Shown here: positions 21,021 to 34,100 of the stretch, piece after piece
Position numbering within the stretch: position 1 is the first letter of the stretch
Layout: the number at the start of each line of letters is the position of its first letter
Assembly: GCA_013400115.1 (NCBI GenBank)
Contig: VXBP01005044.1
Location: forward strand, 1 to 64,000
Direction: 5' to 3'
From: Rhinopomastus cyanomelas
Lineage: Eukaryota > Chordata > Aves > Bucerotiformes > Rhinopomastidae
Length of the DNA: 64,000 bases
Program-made: the position numbers and the translations under genes
Notes under the pieces: model-generated
Databases searched by the model: none
Told to the model about the DNA's origin: nothing
The model's input: only the letters and a program-made list of their open reading frames with translations

Positions 21021-22138
21021 GTCTCCACCTCATCTAATCCCAAGAGGGCTCCCTCACCGGTTGCAGTCACAGGACAAATCAAAGTGCGGAGAAACCAACA
21101 CAGTTTAACACCACTAATCAACACAAGTAGTTTAACATCAGTAACAAGACAGAGACAAGCGTTGTTTCCTGAATGTACGTTTCCCTCCGCCATCCCCTCC
21201 CATCCCCAGCTCTGACACCACCTTCCCGCTGCAGCAGGGGGAGAGGGGATGGGGATGAGCTTGCTCAGTCCTTCCTCCTCAGAGAAACACCCCACAAACC
21301 AGTCCAAGTCCTTCCTTCCCACAGCACAGGTCCTCCCACTGCTGTGGGAGTGTCCCAAGGGTTGCATTTCCACCTGAGCCAAACTGCTCCAGCAAGAGCC
21401 TCTTTATAAAATCTGTAGTCTCAGGGGTAAGGAGGAGGTACAAGGACACCCAACCCCAACATCAAGCTTATAACAAAACAAAAGCCACTGCAGCACCACA
21501 AATATGGACCCTAATAGGAGGAACTGCCCCCCACCCCCATATCTACCCACTTTGATACCAAAGAAGTCAGTCAAAGATGCTTGAAACAAGCAACATTGCA
21601 ACGAAACCAGAACCTTTCAACACCACACTAGAAAAAGTGAGCCCAGCATCAGCTGCTCCTGTCTTCCCTGCTGAGCACTTTAACACCAGCTGCTCTTAGG
21701 GAAAGGAGAGAACACAACAGAAAACTTAACCCTCTAAGGTCAGGAAACTGAGATGCAAAGACAGTGCAACTTCAGCACTACAGGGATCATCATGTGGAAC
21801 CACCAATTCCAAGAGTGCTTAGTAAATGGGAAGGAAAACTACCCCAAGTATAGAGTTGTCCAACAGCTGTGAACCCCAAAGTTTCCAGTATTCTTTACAA
21901 GGATAACTGGTACCGCAAAGCTTTTCATCTGAACCATCCCAGGCCTGACTAGATGCGTTGACAACCAGAAGTGATCCGAGAAGAACTGGCAGGGGACATT
22001 AAATGCTGGAAAAAAAAAAAGAAATCAGTGTTGATTGTTTAGGCAGACACCTAGTCTTTGCTCAGAACCTCTGAGCTCAGTCCCTGGCATGGTTATGAGG
22101 GTTATGAGTCTGCAGTTCCTGATCACAGTACTTACAGG
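21020..22138. other. 3' flank of RNF17; probable 3' UTR then intergenic
   Basis: Up to about 22138 this should contain the RNF17 3' UTR on the minus strand. I see no AATAAA on that strand close to the stop; the nearest variant is tataaa at about 21408. No coding exon recognised. Confidence 0.4.
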
Positions 22139-25100
22139 TTACTCATCCAAAACTGCAAGTCCCTTTTCTATCAGCTTCTGATGAACCAGGGTTTTGTCAG
22201 CTTCACACAAGGAAATAGTGACCTCTGGTGAAAGAGCCTGAGAACAACAAGTTGACAGTTTTGACAAGAGCAGACTGAATTCTCAGGCCAATGAACAGCA
22301 CTAGTTCTTTTAGCTGCTACAGTCACTGCCTAAATGGAACTGTAACTGTCCAAAGGATTAGTCTGGCTCTTCAGTAACAGAAATTCGACTTAAAGTAACA
22401 GGAGTGGTCAGAAACTTGGGTTTGCAGGGTTAAGCCATGGGATCCTCTCTTTCCATTATGTTCCCTCCTCTCAATTTTCAACTGGTAGAGTTCACAGTAA
22501 AACAAGTCTCAAGCACTCAAGAGCCCTAGAAAGAATTTTAGGCTGAACAAGACTGAGGAGAAAAGAAAATGTTTCTCACTAGTATGGAAGCTGAGAGCTC
22601 CTTTCCTTCAACACACTCCACCATAGCCCACAGGGCTTCCATACTCCACTCAGGGGAATAAGGAATCCTTTCCATGTTCTCATCATATGGAGCCGGTTTA
22701 ATTCCAGCCAGCAGAGCTCGCACTGCTCGAATGGGATACTTCAGCAGGCAGCAGGGCATGGGACGCACCCTAAGACAACACAGCACAAGTGTTAGTCTCC
22801 AACAACTCACCTCCCAGGCTATACTGGGAGTGTGGATGTTAAGGATAAGCTTAATGGTTCCTACAGGAGGCTGCCAGTGTAGAAACTAGGGCCAGAATCC
22901 CCACTCTGCACTAATGCCCCAGTGTTAGGCTGAACAGTTCTGTCAGGGGGTTTGGACCCTCTGACAATCCCAAAATAAAACCACCCCCACCCAGCTCTCT
23001 CTCCTATAACCCTACAACAGTCCATGAAGCTTGGCATCTGTTCCAATCCCCATTCTGCCTCAAACAAGCTCAATAACAAACTTCAGGAGTGAAAATGCAG
23101 ACACACTTAGGGAACCCTCAACATCTGGAGTGTTTGAGATGCAGGTGACTTGTGTGTGCAGCACAGGAGCTGTTGCTAGACTAGACCAGAACAACCATTT
23201 CACAGATTTGGGGCTCACAGGTTACCCTGAACAAACCTTCTCTTGTACTAGCAGGTGTCTCAGAGCACCCTAAGAAATAGAAGCAGCAACACAACCCCAT
23301 TCCCTGAAGACAGCAATTACTTAACCAGCCACCCCCACCGACACTTAACACATTTGTTTTAGTGATTTACCTGGTTTCTGGGACAACAAAGTAAGTACCA
23401 TAGTCTACAAACTGAACTAGGATCTTCACTGGGTTGATCTGATGAACAGAGAGGAGCTTCCCTCTGTGCCACAAACCATCCTGGTACTCCACCAGGCATG
23501 GCATTTCTGGAAAAGAAACCACAAACCACCTCAAAACATCCTCCTGGCACAGCAAAAGCTACCTGAACTGGCAAATCCATCTAACTTCCTGAGCTAGATG
23601 AAAGCCTGCCTACACTAACTCGTTCAACTATGCATGTTCTTTGCATCCCCTCCAGTTCTCTCTGAACCCCAAATCACAGCTATTATTGTGCAATTCATGT
23701 CTCTCCCTCACACTGAAAATGAGGAAGGCTAACAGAAGTCCTGGGTAAAGACTGACTCAGACAGTTTAAATTTAGCCTTCTCAGCTTTGACTCTACATGA
23801 CAAGGCAGATGGTCCCCAAAACCTCAGCCAGAATTTTACCTGCTGGGAGAACCAAGAGCCATCAAGAACTGGTTTCTTCACTGGAGTTTCAAACCCAAAG
23901 TAAAGCAATGCTATTTAGGTAATTTCACTTTTTACATGATTTTCTGTTCAGAACTTGAGTCTTTTCAATACTCAACTGCAAGATTTTCACAGCTTCAGGG
24001 ATGATGTCCTTCAGTGTCCAGCTTTAATGCTGCCACATGCAATCTGAACTCACTCCACTTGTTTTAACAAGCACAAGTCTGAGCTCTCTCCCTCTTTTGC
24101 CAGTGGACAAGCCAGAATGACAGACAAGCCTTAATTCCAGAAGTAGAAGGATACTAGTGCAGTTTACCAGGATTACAGTGCAGAATCACTCCTTACTCTC
24201 CACAAGTTTTACTGAAGCATTTACAAAAATACAGAAGCACTCCCCTTCTCCAAAAGGACTTGTAAGCTTTCTGTACCTCCACATGGAGCAACTGGGAAAA
24301 TAAACACACAATGTACCTGCATGGAAGTAGGTGAGAGGAGGGAGATACCCCACAATCTTATTGCACCACCTCAGGGCTTCGTCAAGGCCCTCCAACTGGC
24401 AGCTGGAATCTGTCTCTGCAGCAGATCCCTGCATGAGGTTCTTAGGGCTGAAGCAAATATAAACCTACTCGGAGAAAAAGCTCCTGTCAGCACTTCTGCA
24501 GACAACTGAGAACCTTCATGTTCCAAAAATGATCTGAGCTTTTCAGGTGACTTCAAAAAGGTCAAACCCATCCTTGCTCCTGTTTGCCTCTTTATGAAGA
24601 ATTTCACACTGACCCTATTTTATTTCCAAAAGGTCTCCTACACAAGCCAAAGTCTGCCCTCTGCAAGTCCAAGGCTGCAGTTCCGCTGATGCCCTGCCAC
24701 ACTTCAGGAATCAAACCTTCCTCAGCAGTGTCAGCAATTTCCATACACTCTAGGAAGATCCCAGACTGTCTCCTTTCTGCTGCATTTTATTCCATCAGAC
24801 ATCTAAGCTCAAAGTTCCCCATAAGAACAAGTGCTATCGCTGCAAGACTTCACCCAGCTTCTTACACAATTTCTCATCTCCCCTTCATCCTAGCTGGGTT
24901 GGTCTGTAATAGACTCCAGTCATGCTGTCAGCCTTGTAGACCCCTTCCCCTTGATTCCTACCCATAAACACTCATCCCTATCACTGCCATTGTCAAGCTC
25001 TAGACACTCAACAACAGGGCTGTCCCAACTGGCCTGTTCTTCCTGGCCCAACCCTTCTCAATCGGTTAGCCACTGCACTAGTTCAGCATTTCTTTCCTGT

Positions 25101-28100
25101 CCCTAACTGACAAAGGATTTCAAGTCCATTCAAACAGTTCTACTGCACCACACCCTCCATCAACAACTCAGTAGCATTTCACAACCTTCCTGAAGCTTTG
25201 TTGTGTGATCTGGAATTGTTAGCCATGATTTCCTTTTGAATAGCAGGACAGGACTACAACATCTCCTGTCTGCAACAGTGATGGGATGTGTTTGCAAAAC
25301 TCACCTCCCTGGGGGTCACCAAATGGGTAACTGTGACAGGAAAAGGATCTCCTGGAACAGGAAGGGATGGCAACACATATGAAGGCAGAACAGGAGCATC
25401 TCCTTCAAGTAGTTCCTGGACCAAGAAATGCATCAGTCAGGCATCAGATTCAGTAACAAAATGGAAACTAGCTTTGGTCTGACTTCTGGGTCTGAGCAGT
25501 CTGTGGCCTGTCCTAGGTGATGGTGCTCTGGCAACAGATGCTATCCAGAGGGCTGTTCCAACCCCTAGCATTTTGTGACTAACAAATCTTTTTGATGTTG
25601 GAATAACACACACACACACACACACACACATCTCACCAGCTCGGCAAGAACCTCAGAGCCTTCAGCGACGCAGTACTTCTGATAGACCATGAAGGAAGAC
25701 AGCGACATCCCACCAAAATACAGCCTGATGGACACCTTGCCCCACGGGTTACGTGGTAACTTCTGCTCACACAAGACAGAAGGAGATTGTTACAGCAAAT
25801 GTGACACCAGTCAGTGACACAAAGGGAGTATTCTCTGTCTCTGGAATGGCAGCACTGACTGCTCCATCTAACACCCAAACACTAGCTCACGTTTGAACAC
25901 TCAGCAATAAACCCTGACACTTCATAATTAGAAATTAAAGTAACAGCAGCTTTCCAGCCAATACAGATACAACATTAAGTCATTCATTTAAGCATGGCCA
26001 CATCTCCTTAGGCCTGACTTTAGCCACTTCACCCTCAGAGCAATGTATGCTGTTGGTGGGGCACACTGCCTGTCAGAGTGACAATGCCAACAGAGCCAGA
26101 GCCCAGTAACACCTCTACAGGACACATTTACACCTTATTTTAGTTTTTGAGGCCTAAGTCAGCAAAGACAGCACTCGAGTTTGGGATTTTCTCTTGTCCA
26201 ATAAGTACATTCACTACTGTACCTCAACCTATTGTTCTTAATGCAAGGAAGAGAATCAAAAGCCTCTTTCCAACAAGAAATAAAAAGTACCTGAATGTGT
26301 ATTTCAACCTCTTCATTGATCAGCAGCTCTTGAAGACAACTCACCGCATCCTGCTGCCAAACCTTTCCAACCTGGTAAGAAGCAAGAAAACCCCCCACAT
26401 TAAGCAGGTGCCAAGAACAATTACTATTCTTAAACACAACTCATCTTTATTACTTCAGGGGAGAGCTTGCTTCCTACTCAGCATTACAGAAATGCTCCTG
26501 TAGGACTTGACGACTTACAATTTACTGGCCATCTGGTGTTAAGAAATCCAGATGTTACCTGTAGCTGCTACTGCACATCAGCTCACCACTTCAGAGTATC
26601 ATCCTGCCAACTGCCATGTCTTCTGTCACCAAGATTTAGCTCTAGTGGCAGCTGCTTCTGACTAGCATTCACATCACAGAGCACCGGAGCAGTTTCTGAT
26701 AAAGGGCTGCCTTGCTTCAATGATCCTCATCAGCTACTGCTGGGATCCTCAGGCAAGAAAAGATACCAGCAGTAGTCTCAGCCTGAGTAACTGCTTACTG
26801 AATTGGTGTCACGTTTACCACTACTTACCGGTACTATCCCGTAGAGCTGACAGTGAATGCAAAAGGGAGGAACACCAGTATACAGAGTAGTTGGATACAG
26901 GTGACACTGAGGAATCAGCTCTCTGAAACCCCAGTCTATGTATTGTACCTGTAAAAAAAAAGACAAGTGCTCAGATAATTCAGTCTAGTTCAACAAGAGA
27001 AAGTTCTCGTACAGCATTTGCTTTGCTAGGGGGAAGAACAGTGAGTCTGCACTAAGTGGAGATGAAAAGAATCAGAAAGCTTGTAGGGCATATTAAAGTT
27101 CTTTCTGAATGTGTCTTGCAAGAGATCCAACCTTCTGTGTAATGGTCTACAGAAGGTTGAAGGTGAAACAGTGTCAGACTTGCACATCTCCATACAGAAA
27201 AGATGAGCAGACCCAAGAGTTTAGCTGAGCTTAACAGCTAATCAGAAAAGCAGCTCCCTCCCTGTGCAGCAGGAACAAACCAGAGCAACCACACAGCCAT
27301 CGGTTTTAAGGGGGGGACAGCATGGGCGAAGCTGAACTTCAGTATTTTCAAAGCATTCCAACAACAAAAGCAGTAAAACCCTAACATAGGATCACTTAAA
27401 GGTCATCAAAGGTAGTGTTTTACTTCATTTACCATCACCACAAAAACTACAGAACAGTGACAAATGAAGGAGGCAGGCACAATCACTAAAATAAACATCA
27501 AACCCAAGACATAGCAGTACAAGCATCTGGATAGTCAGGTCAGCCAAACAAAAAAGGGTGAAATCAACTTACTCCACAGAATTAGATAATCAGTGCTTTC
27601 CCCCACCCTGTTTTATTTTAACATGTAGGTGCACATGTCCAGGCACTGCCCCCACAGCCCTCCTCACAACCACACATGCCTACCTGGACAGCACTGCCAC
27701 CAACTCCTGTCACTTTCCCTCGATACCACATGGTATCTGATCCTCTCACTATGCAAGCCTCTCCCTTCTTCCAGTGGTAAGTTTCCAGGAGACCCAGGCA
27801 GTTGAAGAAGCTACTTTGTATGTCCATCATCAATTTGTTTAATGGAATTTCTGGGGAGAGAAAAAACAGAAAGCCTAATCAATCTACTGCTAGTGCACAT
27901 TATTTCAGTCCCCAACACCCAGCAGATTCATATGAAAACATCTATTAACATAAAATACACCTGTTCCTCCAAAAAGGGTTTTCCAGCACTGACAAAACAG
28001 TGTCCAAACATAGCTCAAGCAAACCAGTTACTGCTTAGAAAGAAAAGGGCATTTCCAGTTCTGCTGTCATTAGCAGTTCCAGATTCTTGTCTCCACGGGG

Positions 28101-31100
28101 AGGATATGTAACCTGCAACTGACCCCTCAGCAGCACTAACAGAGGAGCTCCTCCATGAGCAAGACAATGTATTCCCAGAGACAACAGGAGGACACCGAAG
28201 CAACACAAAACAGATGTTCAGAAGATCCTCTTCTGCTGTTGGTGAAGGCAGACTTTTGGAACCTAGAAGACCAGGCTTGGGTTGTACTAACTCAAGGTGT
28301 TTCTAGTCTGTGCTGACCTGGACAGCTAAAAGACACTGCATCCTCCCAAGGGTCAGCATCCTACAAGCCAGGACATCCTGGCAATCAAGGCTCAAAGACA
28401 GTATCAATCAAGATGCTCTCAACCAGGGAACTCAAGGTCTGGGCATCCCCTAGTTGACCTCTTGTTATCTGCTCACTGTTAACACTAAAAATCACACTCA
28501 CAGGTCAAACAGACCCTGAGCCAGGTTAAACACCTCTCTCCTGAACACAGTGCAAAGCAAGCACTTTAAGTGAAGAACTAGTCATTAGCTTTAGCACTGA
28601 AGCTGCAATCACCAGCACAAGTGTGCCGAGTAATATATTCATTATACTCATTTGCACTGTGTAAGTGACTGCCTTCTTAACTTGGGGAAATGAGCACCCA
28701 GCTCCCAGCTTGGCACAAACCTGCCATTAGGGAATCCCTCAGCTCTGGGTGTGAACTGGTGCTTGTCTGCTGGTAGAAAGAACCCAGGGTTTGGGATAAC
28801 ACTGTGGGTAACAATCTACAGCAACAGCTCCAAGAAAAAGACATCCCTGGGCAAGGGGGGCTGCTCTACTCTGAATGTTTAAGTTCATGGTATTTTCTTA
28901 TTGTTCAGAAACACAAGGAGAAGGGTAAGTGTTTGCACAAGGAACACTCTTAGAATGGCACTGAAGATCACTCTTGCACCTGTCAAGGTGACAATGTTCC
29001 TCTTCCCAACAGCACAAGCAGAAAATAAAATGTCTTTTCTGAGCCAACAGAAATCTATCAGAGAGTGAGCCTGTGGAAACTGAGCTCAGGTTAAAAGGGA
29101 TTCATCAGTCATGGACAAACAGATCTGCTTCTGTCATCTTACCAAATGATTTTGGTATCACGTAAATTGTTCCGTCATGCTCCACCCAGCTTACTACAGC
29201 CTGAAAAATTCTCTCTTGTGGTAGTACGGCTGGTTTGTATATTTGTTTGTAGACTTCATCCATTCCTAGAAGCACTGGCTTGTTTACTGGGCACAAATCC
29301 TGCTTGCTGTCTGTGTCAGTGACAACCTCCTTCGAAGCAGCGCTGTTCCTTGCACAGACACTTTCTGAATCACAACCATCCAGTTGGGGGTTCTCTTGCT
29401 CTGAAGGTACTTCAAGACCTTTCTTGGACACTGGGCAAGTCACATCAGCTCGATCAGTTCTAACAGATTGAAATGGGCAGCAATGTATTAACACAAGGAG
29501 CTTGGAAAGTGCAAAAGAATAAGTAAAACCCCAAACACTAGGGTGGGAAACGCATGTTAAAACATGGCAAACTTCTTATCCACCAGCTTAAAGAGAAGTG
29601 AAACACAGTGACAGACTCATCCACACTGTGAGAAGTTAATACGCAAAATCAAAACTCTACTGTCCTCTACACTGTGTGCAGCAGAGTTCTGAGTTCTCAG
29701 ATGAGGATAATAAGTGATTTTAAGAGTCTGAAAGAAGAGAGAGAGGCATCCAAACCTGTTCCTAAGTGCCAAACCCTTCTGAACCAGGTGTTCTGAAACA
29801 TCCCTCAGTTTTCCCATTTCATCTCTGCAAAGAATTTTCACAGGCACCGCACCAGCCCCATCACTCTCCTGGAAGGAACAAGAGGGGTGGATGACACAAC
29901 AGCTTCCCCTGAGCTACAGGCAGACTCTTCCTTTAACTGGTACTGGCTGTCACCAAACAACCAGCACCCACAGCAGAAGACAAACTTTTAAGCCACATCA
30001 CAGTCCCCATAATTTCACCACCAGACCTAAACACAGTGTTATAACCCACCAGCAGCATCAAACCTTCCTTCTTCCCTCAGCTGTTATAGTTCACTGCCAA
30101 ACCCTCCTCCTCCTGCAAGCAGGAGCTTCCAACTCACTCAGAAGAGCCTTTGCTCAGGAACTTTTCTTTCCAGACATGCTGCAAAACCTCACTGGTAGCT
30201 GCCAACAAACACTGGACAAATCAAACCCATAAAAACCCTGAATTATTGTAGCACTGGAAGAAACCAATGACAGAGGATTTCAGCACAGAGCTCATCCTTC
30301 CAGTTACTTAGAACCAACACCCTAGAGCTGCTGAAATCCCTCTCACTAACATCACAAGCATCTTGATCATCTGTCCATACAAAGTTGTTCGCAATCCAGC
30401 AATCCCAGAGATCACAGAGCATTAGGGACTGGAAGCGACCTCGAAAGATCATCCAAGTCCAATCCCCCTGCTACAGCAGGGTCCCCTACATCAGATCACA
30501 CAGGAACATGTGAAGGTGGGTTTTAAGTATCTCCACAGAAGGAGACTCCATAATGCCTCTGGGCAGCCTGTTCCAGTGCTCTGTCACCTTCACTTGCAAC
30601 AAAGTTCCTTCTCATATTGATGTGGAACCTCCTATGCTCCAGCTGACACCCACTGCCCCTTGTACCATCATTAGATGACACATCTGTAAATATTATTCTT
30701 CAATAGACGAACTAAGAACTGTTCTTTCCACACTGGGTAACTGAACTGCTCCAATGAATAATGAAAATATAGCAGAAAAAACAAAAAGTACACCTTTTCC
30801 CCCACAGCAAACAGTATAAGCAAGTTCCACTAGTGATTCTACTGAAAACAAACCACACAGAAATTAAAACAATTTAAATTAACAATGACAGATGCTACAA
30901 GCACTGCTGCTTCACATTACAAACCTGGACAATCACTGTGGCTTGTGCGCCAGACAGGTAATCAGATAAATATTCACACACTGTTGCTGTCCACTGTGCA
31001 CTCTCACCTGTTGGTCTAACACAGAACAAATCATGATTAGGACTGGAGTCCTAGATTATCTGAGAGACTGAATCCTGAGCTCAAGCAAAAACCCCTTTCC

Positions 31101-34100
31101 TTTACTGAGATCTGCTTTTGAAACTGCCTGCACTATCCTCAGGAGAAGACAATTTCCATTACAGTCAACAGTAAAAAAAGTAGGTATTTCTGGATATGAC
31201 AGAAGAAATTCAAAACTATAACCCCCAAAACTTACATATGAAGAGGATCATGAGTTTGCCATCTGATACCTCTTCGGAACAGAAAAGCCAAAACCCCATA
31301 CTTTCTAGATCGTCTTATTTCAGAAAATAGGTACTAGGAACATTTTTATTGTTCACACTGCAGATAGTGCAGAAAACAAATGCCCAGGAGAACACCCCAG
31401 GCTTCTCCTCCTACCAATGCACGAAAGACATCTCCTGTAACTTCTAAGGAGATTTGCTTCATCTTAGAGGGTGAACCAAGTTGGGGGAAAAAGCAAATTA
31501 AGAAAAACCTGCATCATGTCAAATATTTTGTAACTACAGAATCGCAGAACATTAGGGATTGGAAGGCACCTCAAAAGATCTAGTCCATTCCCCCAGCACA
31601 GCAGGACCACCTAGATCATATCACACAGGACACATGCAGGTGAGTTTTAAATGTCTCCAGATAAGGAGACATCCACCCTTCACATATTTATCAACATTAA
31701 TGGGGTCACTCCTCAGGCTCCTCTTCTCCAGGCTTAAGACCCAGCTCCTTCAGCCTTTACTCATCACAGAGATGCTCCACTCCAGCAGCTCCGTCTCCTC
31801 CTGGAACTGAGGGGCCCAGAACCAGACACAAGACTCCAGAATTGGTCTCTCCAAGGCAGAGTACAGAGGGAGGAGACTCTCTCGATCTGCTAACCATCCC
31901 CTTGGCCTTCTTGGCCACAAGTGTACAGTGCTGGTTCATTATTACCCTGCTGGCCACCAGGACTCCCCAGGCCCCTTTCTCCTACACTGCTCTCCAAAAG
32001 GTCAGTCCCCAGTCTATACTTATTTACTGAATTAATTACCAGGTACATCATTATTAGATGTCTAACAGTGCCCCTCAGTACAAGGGAAGAGCTACCTTAT
32101 ATCCACCAAGGAACACTCTGTTGCTAGTGCTCTCATCATCTCCAGCTTTGCCTCCAGTTTTCTCAGACAGGCGACAGTCACTGTTTTCTCAGCTCCGGAA
32201 TCATAAAGCATTACCTGGTGCAGACCACAAGCACAGTGGAACAGAACAAACCCCTCTGTTAGTTGGAACAAACAAGAATTCAAAGTGTGCCTGAAGAGCT
32301 CAACGTAATTCAAGCCAAGAATACTATGACTCCACGCACTGAAGAGCTAGCCTTCGCACCAAAAAACTTCACCCAACCCAAGTGACAGCACAGAGCACCC
32401 AGAGGATGAAGCACACAAATACACTCAAAGGGAACCAAACACGTTTGCAGAGGTTGTTATTGAAGTACAAAATTTGTGCTTCAGTTGCTTTGATGCATTT
32501 GAATTTGTAAACCCAGGAATGCAGAACTAACTCCTCCCCATCCCTTTCCTTTTATTCTGATGTGGTTCAACACTTGTCTGGGGGCTCTTAACCTTGAGAA
32601 AGGAAGTGATTGACACCATACAAAGACCCACTTGTATTTTCTACTAGCACAGGAGTAACCTCAGGATGGTGGGGGAGAACCAACGGCAATCCAAGTCCTG
32701 AGATCATCTCTGCCAAGTAAAAAGCCACTCCTGAGTTAAGTAGCTACCTGCTCATAAAATGAGCCTTCTGATGCTCCTTCCTCACAAAACACAGTTGAAA
32801 CAACACTGTGTGAGAAATCAAAGTGGACAATGTCACTCCCACATGTTACTGCACAACACCACACCAGTTCCAGGGCTTAAGCATAACAAGGTGTGTTCCT
32901 GTGATGCTAAGGAGAGTTCCATCTTCTGATTAAGCATCTGAATTACAGCAACTGGGTTCGCCCAGCTTCTGGAATCTAAGCTGAACTGTTATGGAACAGC
33001 TCAGGAACGTGTGCCAACCTCATGAGCTTTCCCCAACCAGCAAGTTCCCTGCTAAAGGCATCAGACACTAATTTTATATCTGCAGCAACACGTGACTTAA
33101 ACTCTTGACAAAAGCAGAAGGCAGTAGGAAAAAATATTCACATGGAAATAAGAAGCAAAGACTTGGGCACTACCTGGATCAACAAATGCTCAGAAATATC
33201 AGAAATTAAACCCTCTTGCAATAAGAGGTTTTACCTCTGCGCTTGTTTCAGTGACAACCCTGCTGATCTGACCTCTCTGCCACTTTTTCACGTCACTGAT
33301 GTAAGCAGCACAGTGCATTTGGCTTTCCCACTTCAGAGACTGGGGCTGGGATTCTCCATAGACGGCAGCCATCTTCTCCTGCAAACTAACATCCAAAGTC
33401 CACTTTTCTAGAGGTTTAGTTACTAGTTTTTGTACTTTTTAACTGACAGAGTCAGTTTAACAGACATACAGCACTCAAGTTTATTTCTAACAGGTCAGAA
33501 ACACATGGAAATAATCAGTGTAAGTACAGAAGGATCACAATCACCCAACTTGGAAGATGCACTGTTTACTCTCAGTGTGTTACTCAGTGTCAGTTCCACA
33601 GCTTGGGAGACTTGCATTGCTGTTAAGAGAGTGTTTTTCATAAAGGAATGGGGAAGAGCTGAAAGATCTGATCTTTCTGGACAGTACTGTCCTTATCAGG
33701 CTCCAGTATTTATGTTAAAATTGGCCTGAAAAAGGATTGGAACAGGTACTTAATCGGGCACTACACTAATTTATTCAGTATTTGGAATCCCAACCCGTTT
33801 CTGTTCCTGTACTTTCCTCAACAAAGCAAGTTAAGCCAACAGCACTATCAAGAGTAACCAGTGCCAATGCAATCCTAACCAGGCTTTGTCGTAACTATAC
33901 TTCACTACTTGCCACTCATGATCTTAAACAGCAAAGTTATCTGGATTTTAGTACCTTTTCACTTTGCGTTCTGATGACAGCCGCTGTACGAAGATCTTGC
34001 TGGGAGATACAACATGACTGATTCTCACTTGTATCCCTTTCTTACAAAGGGAATTAAAGTCTTCATCCACAGATTCCATTTCTAAATGGTTTAAAGCTTC

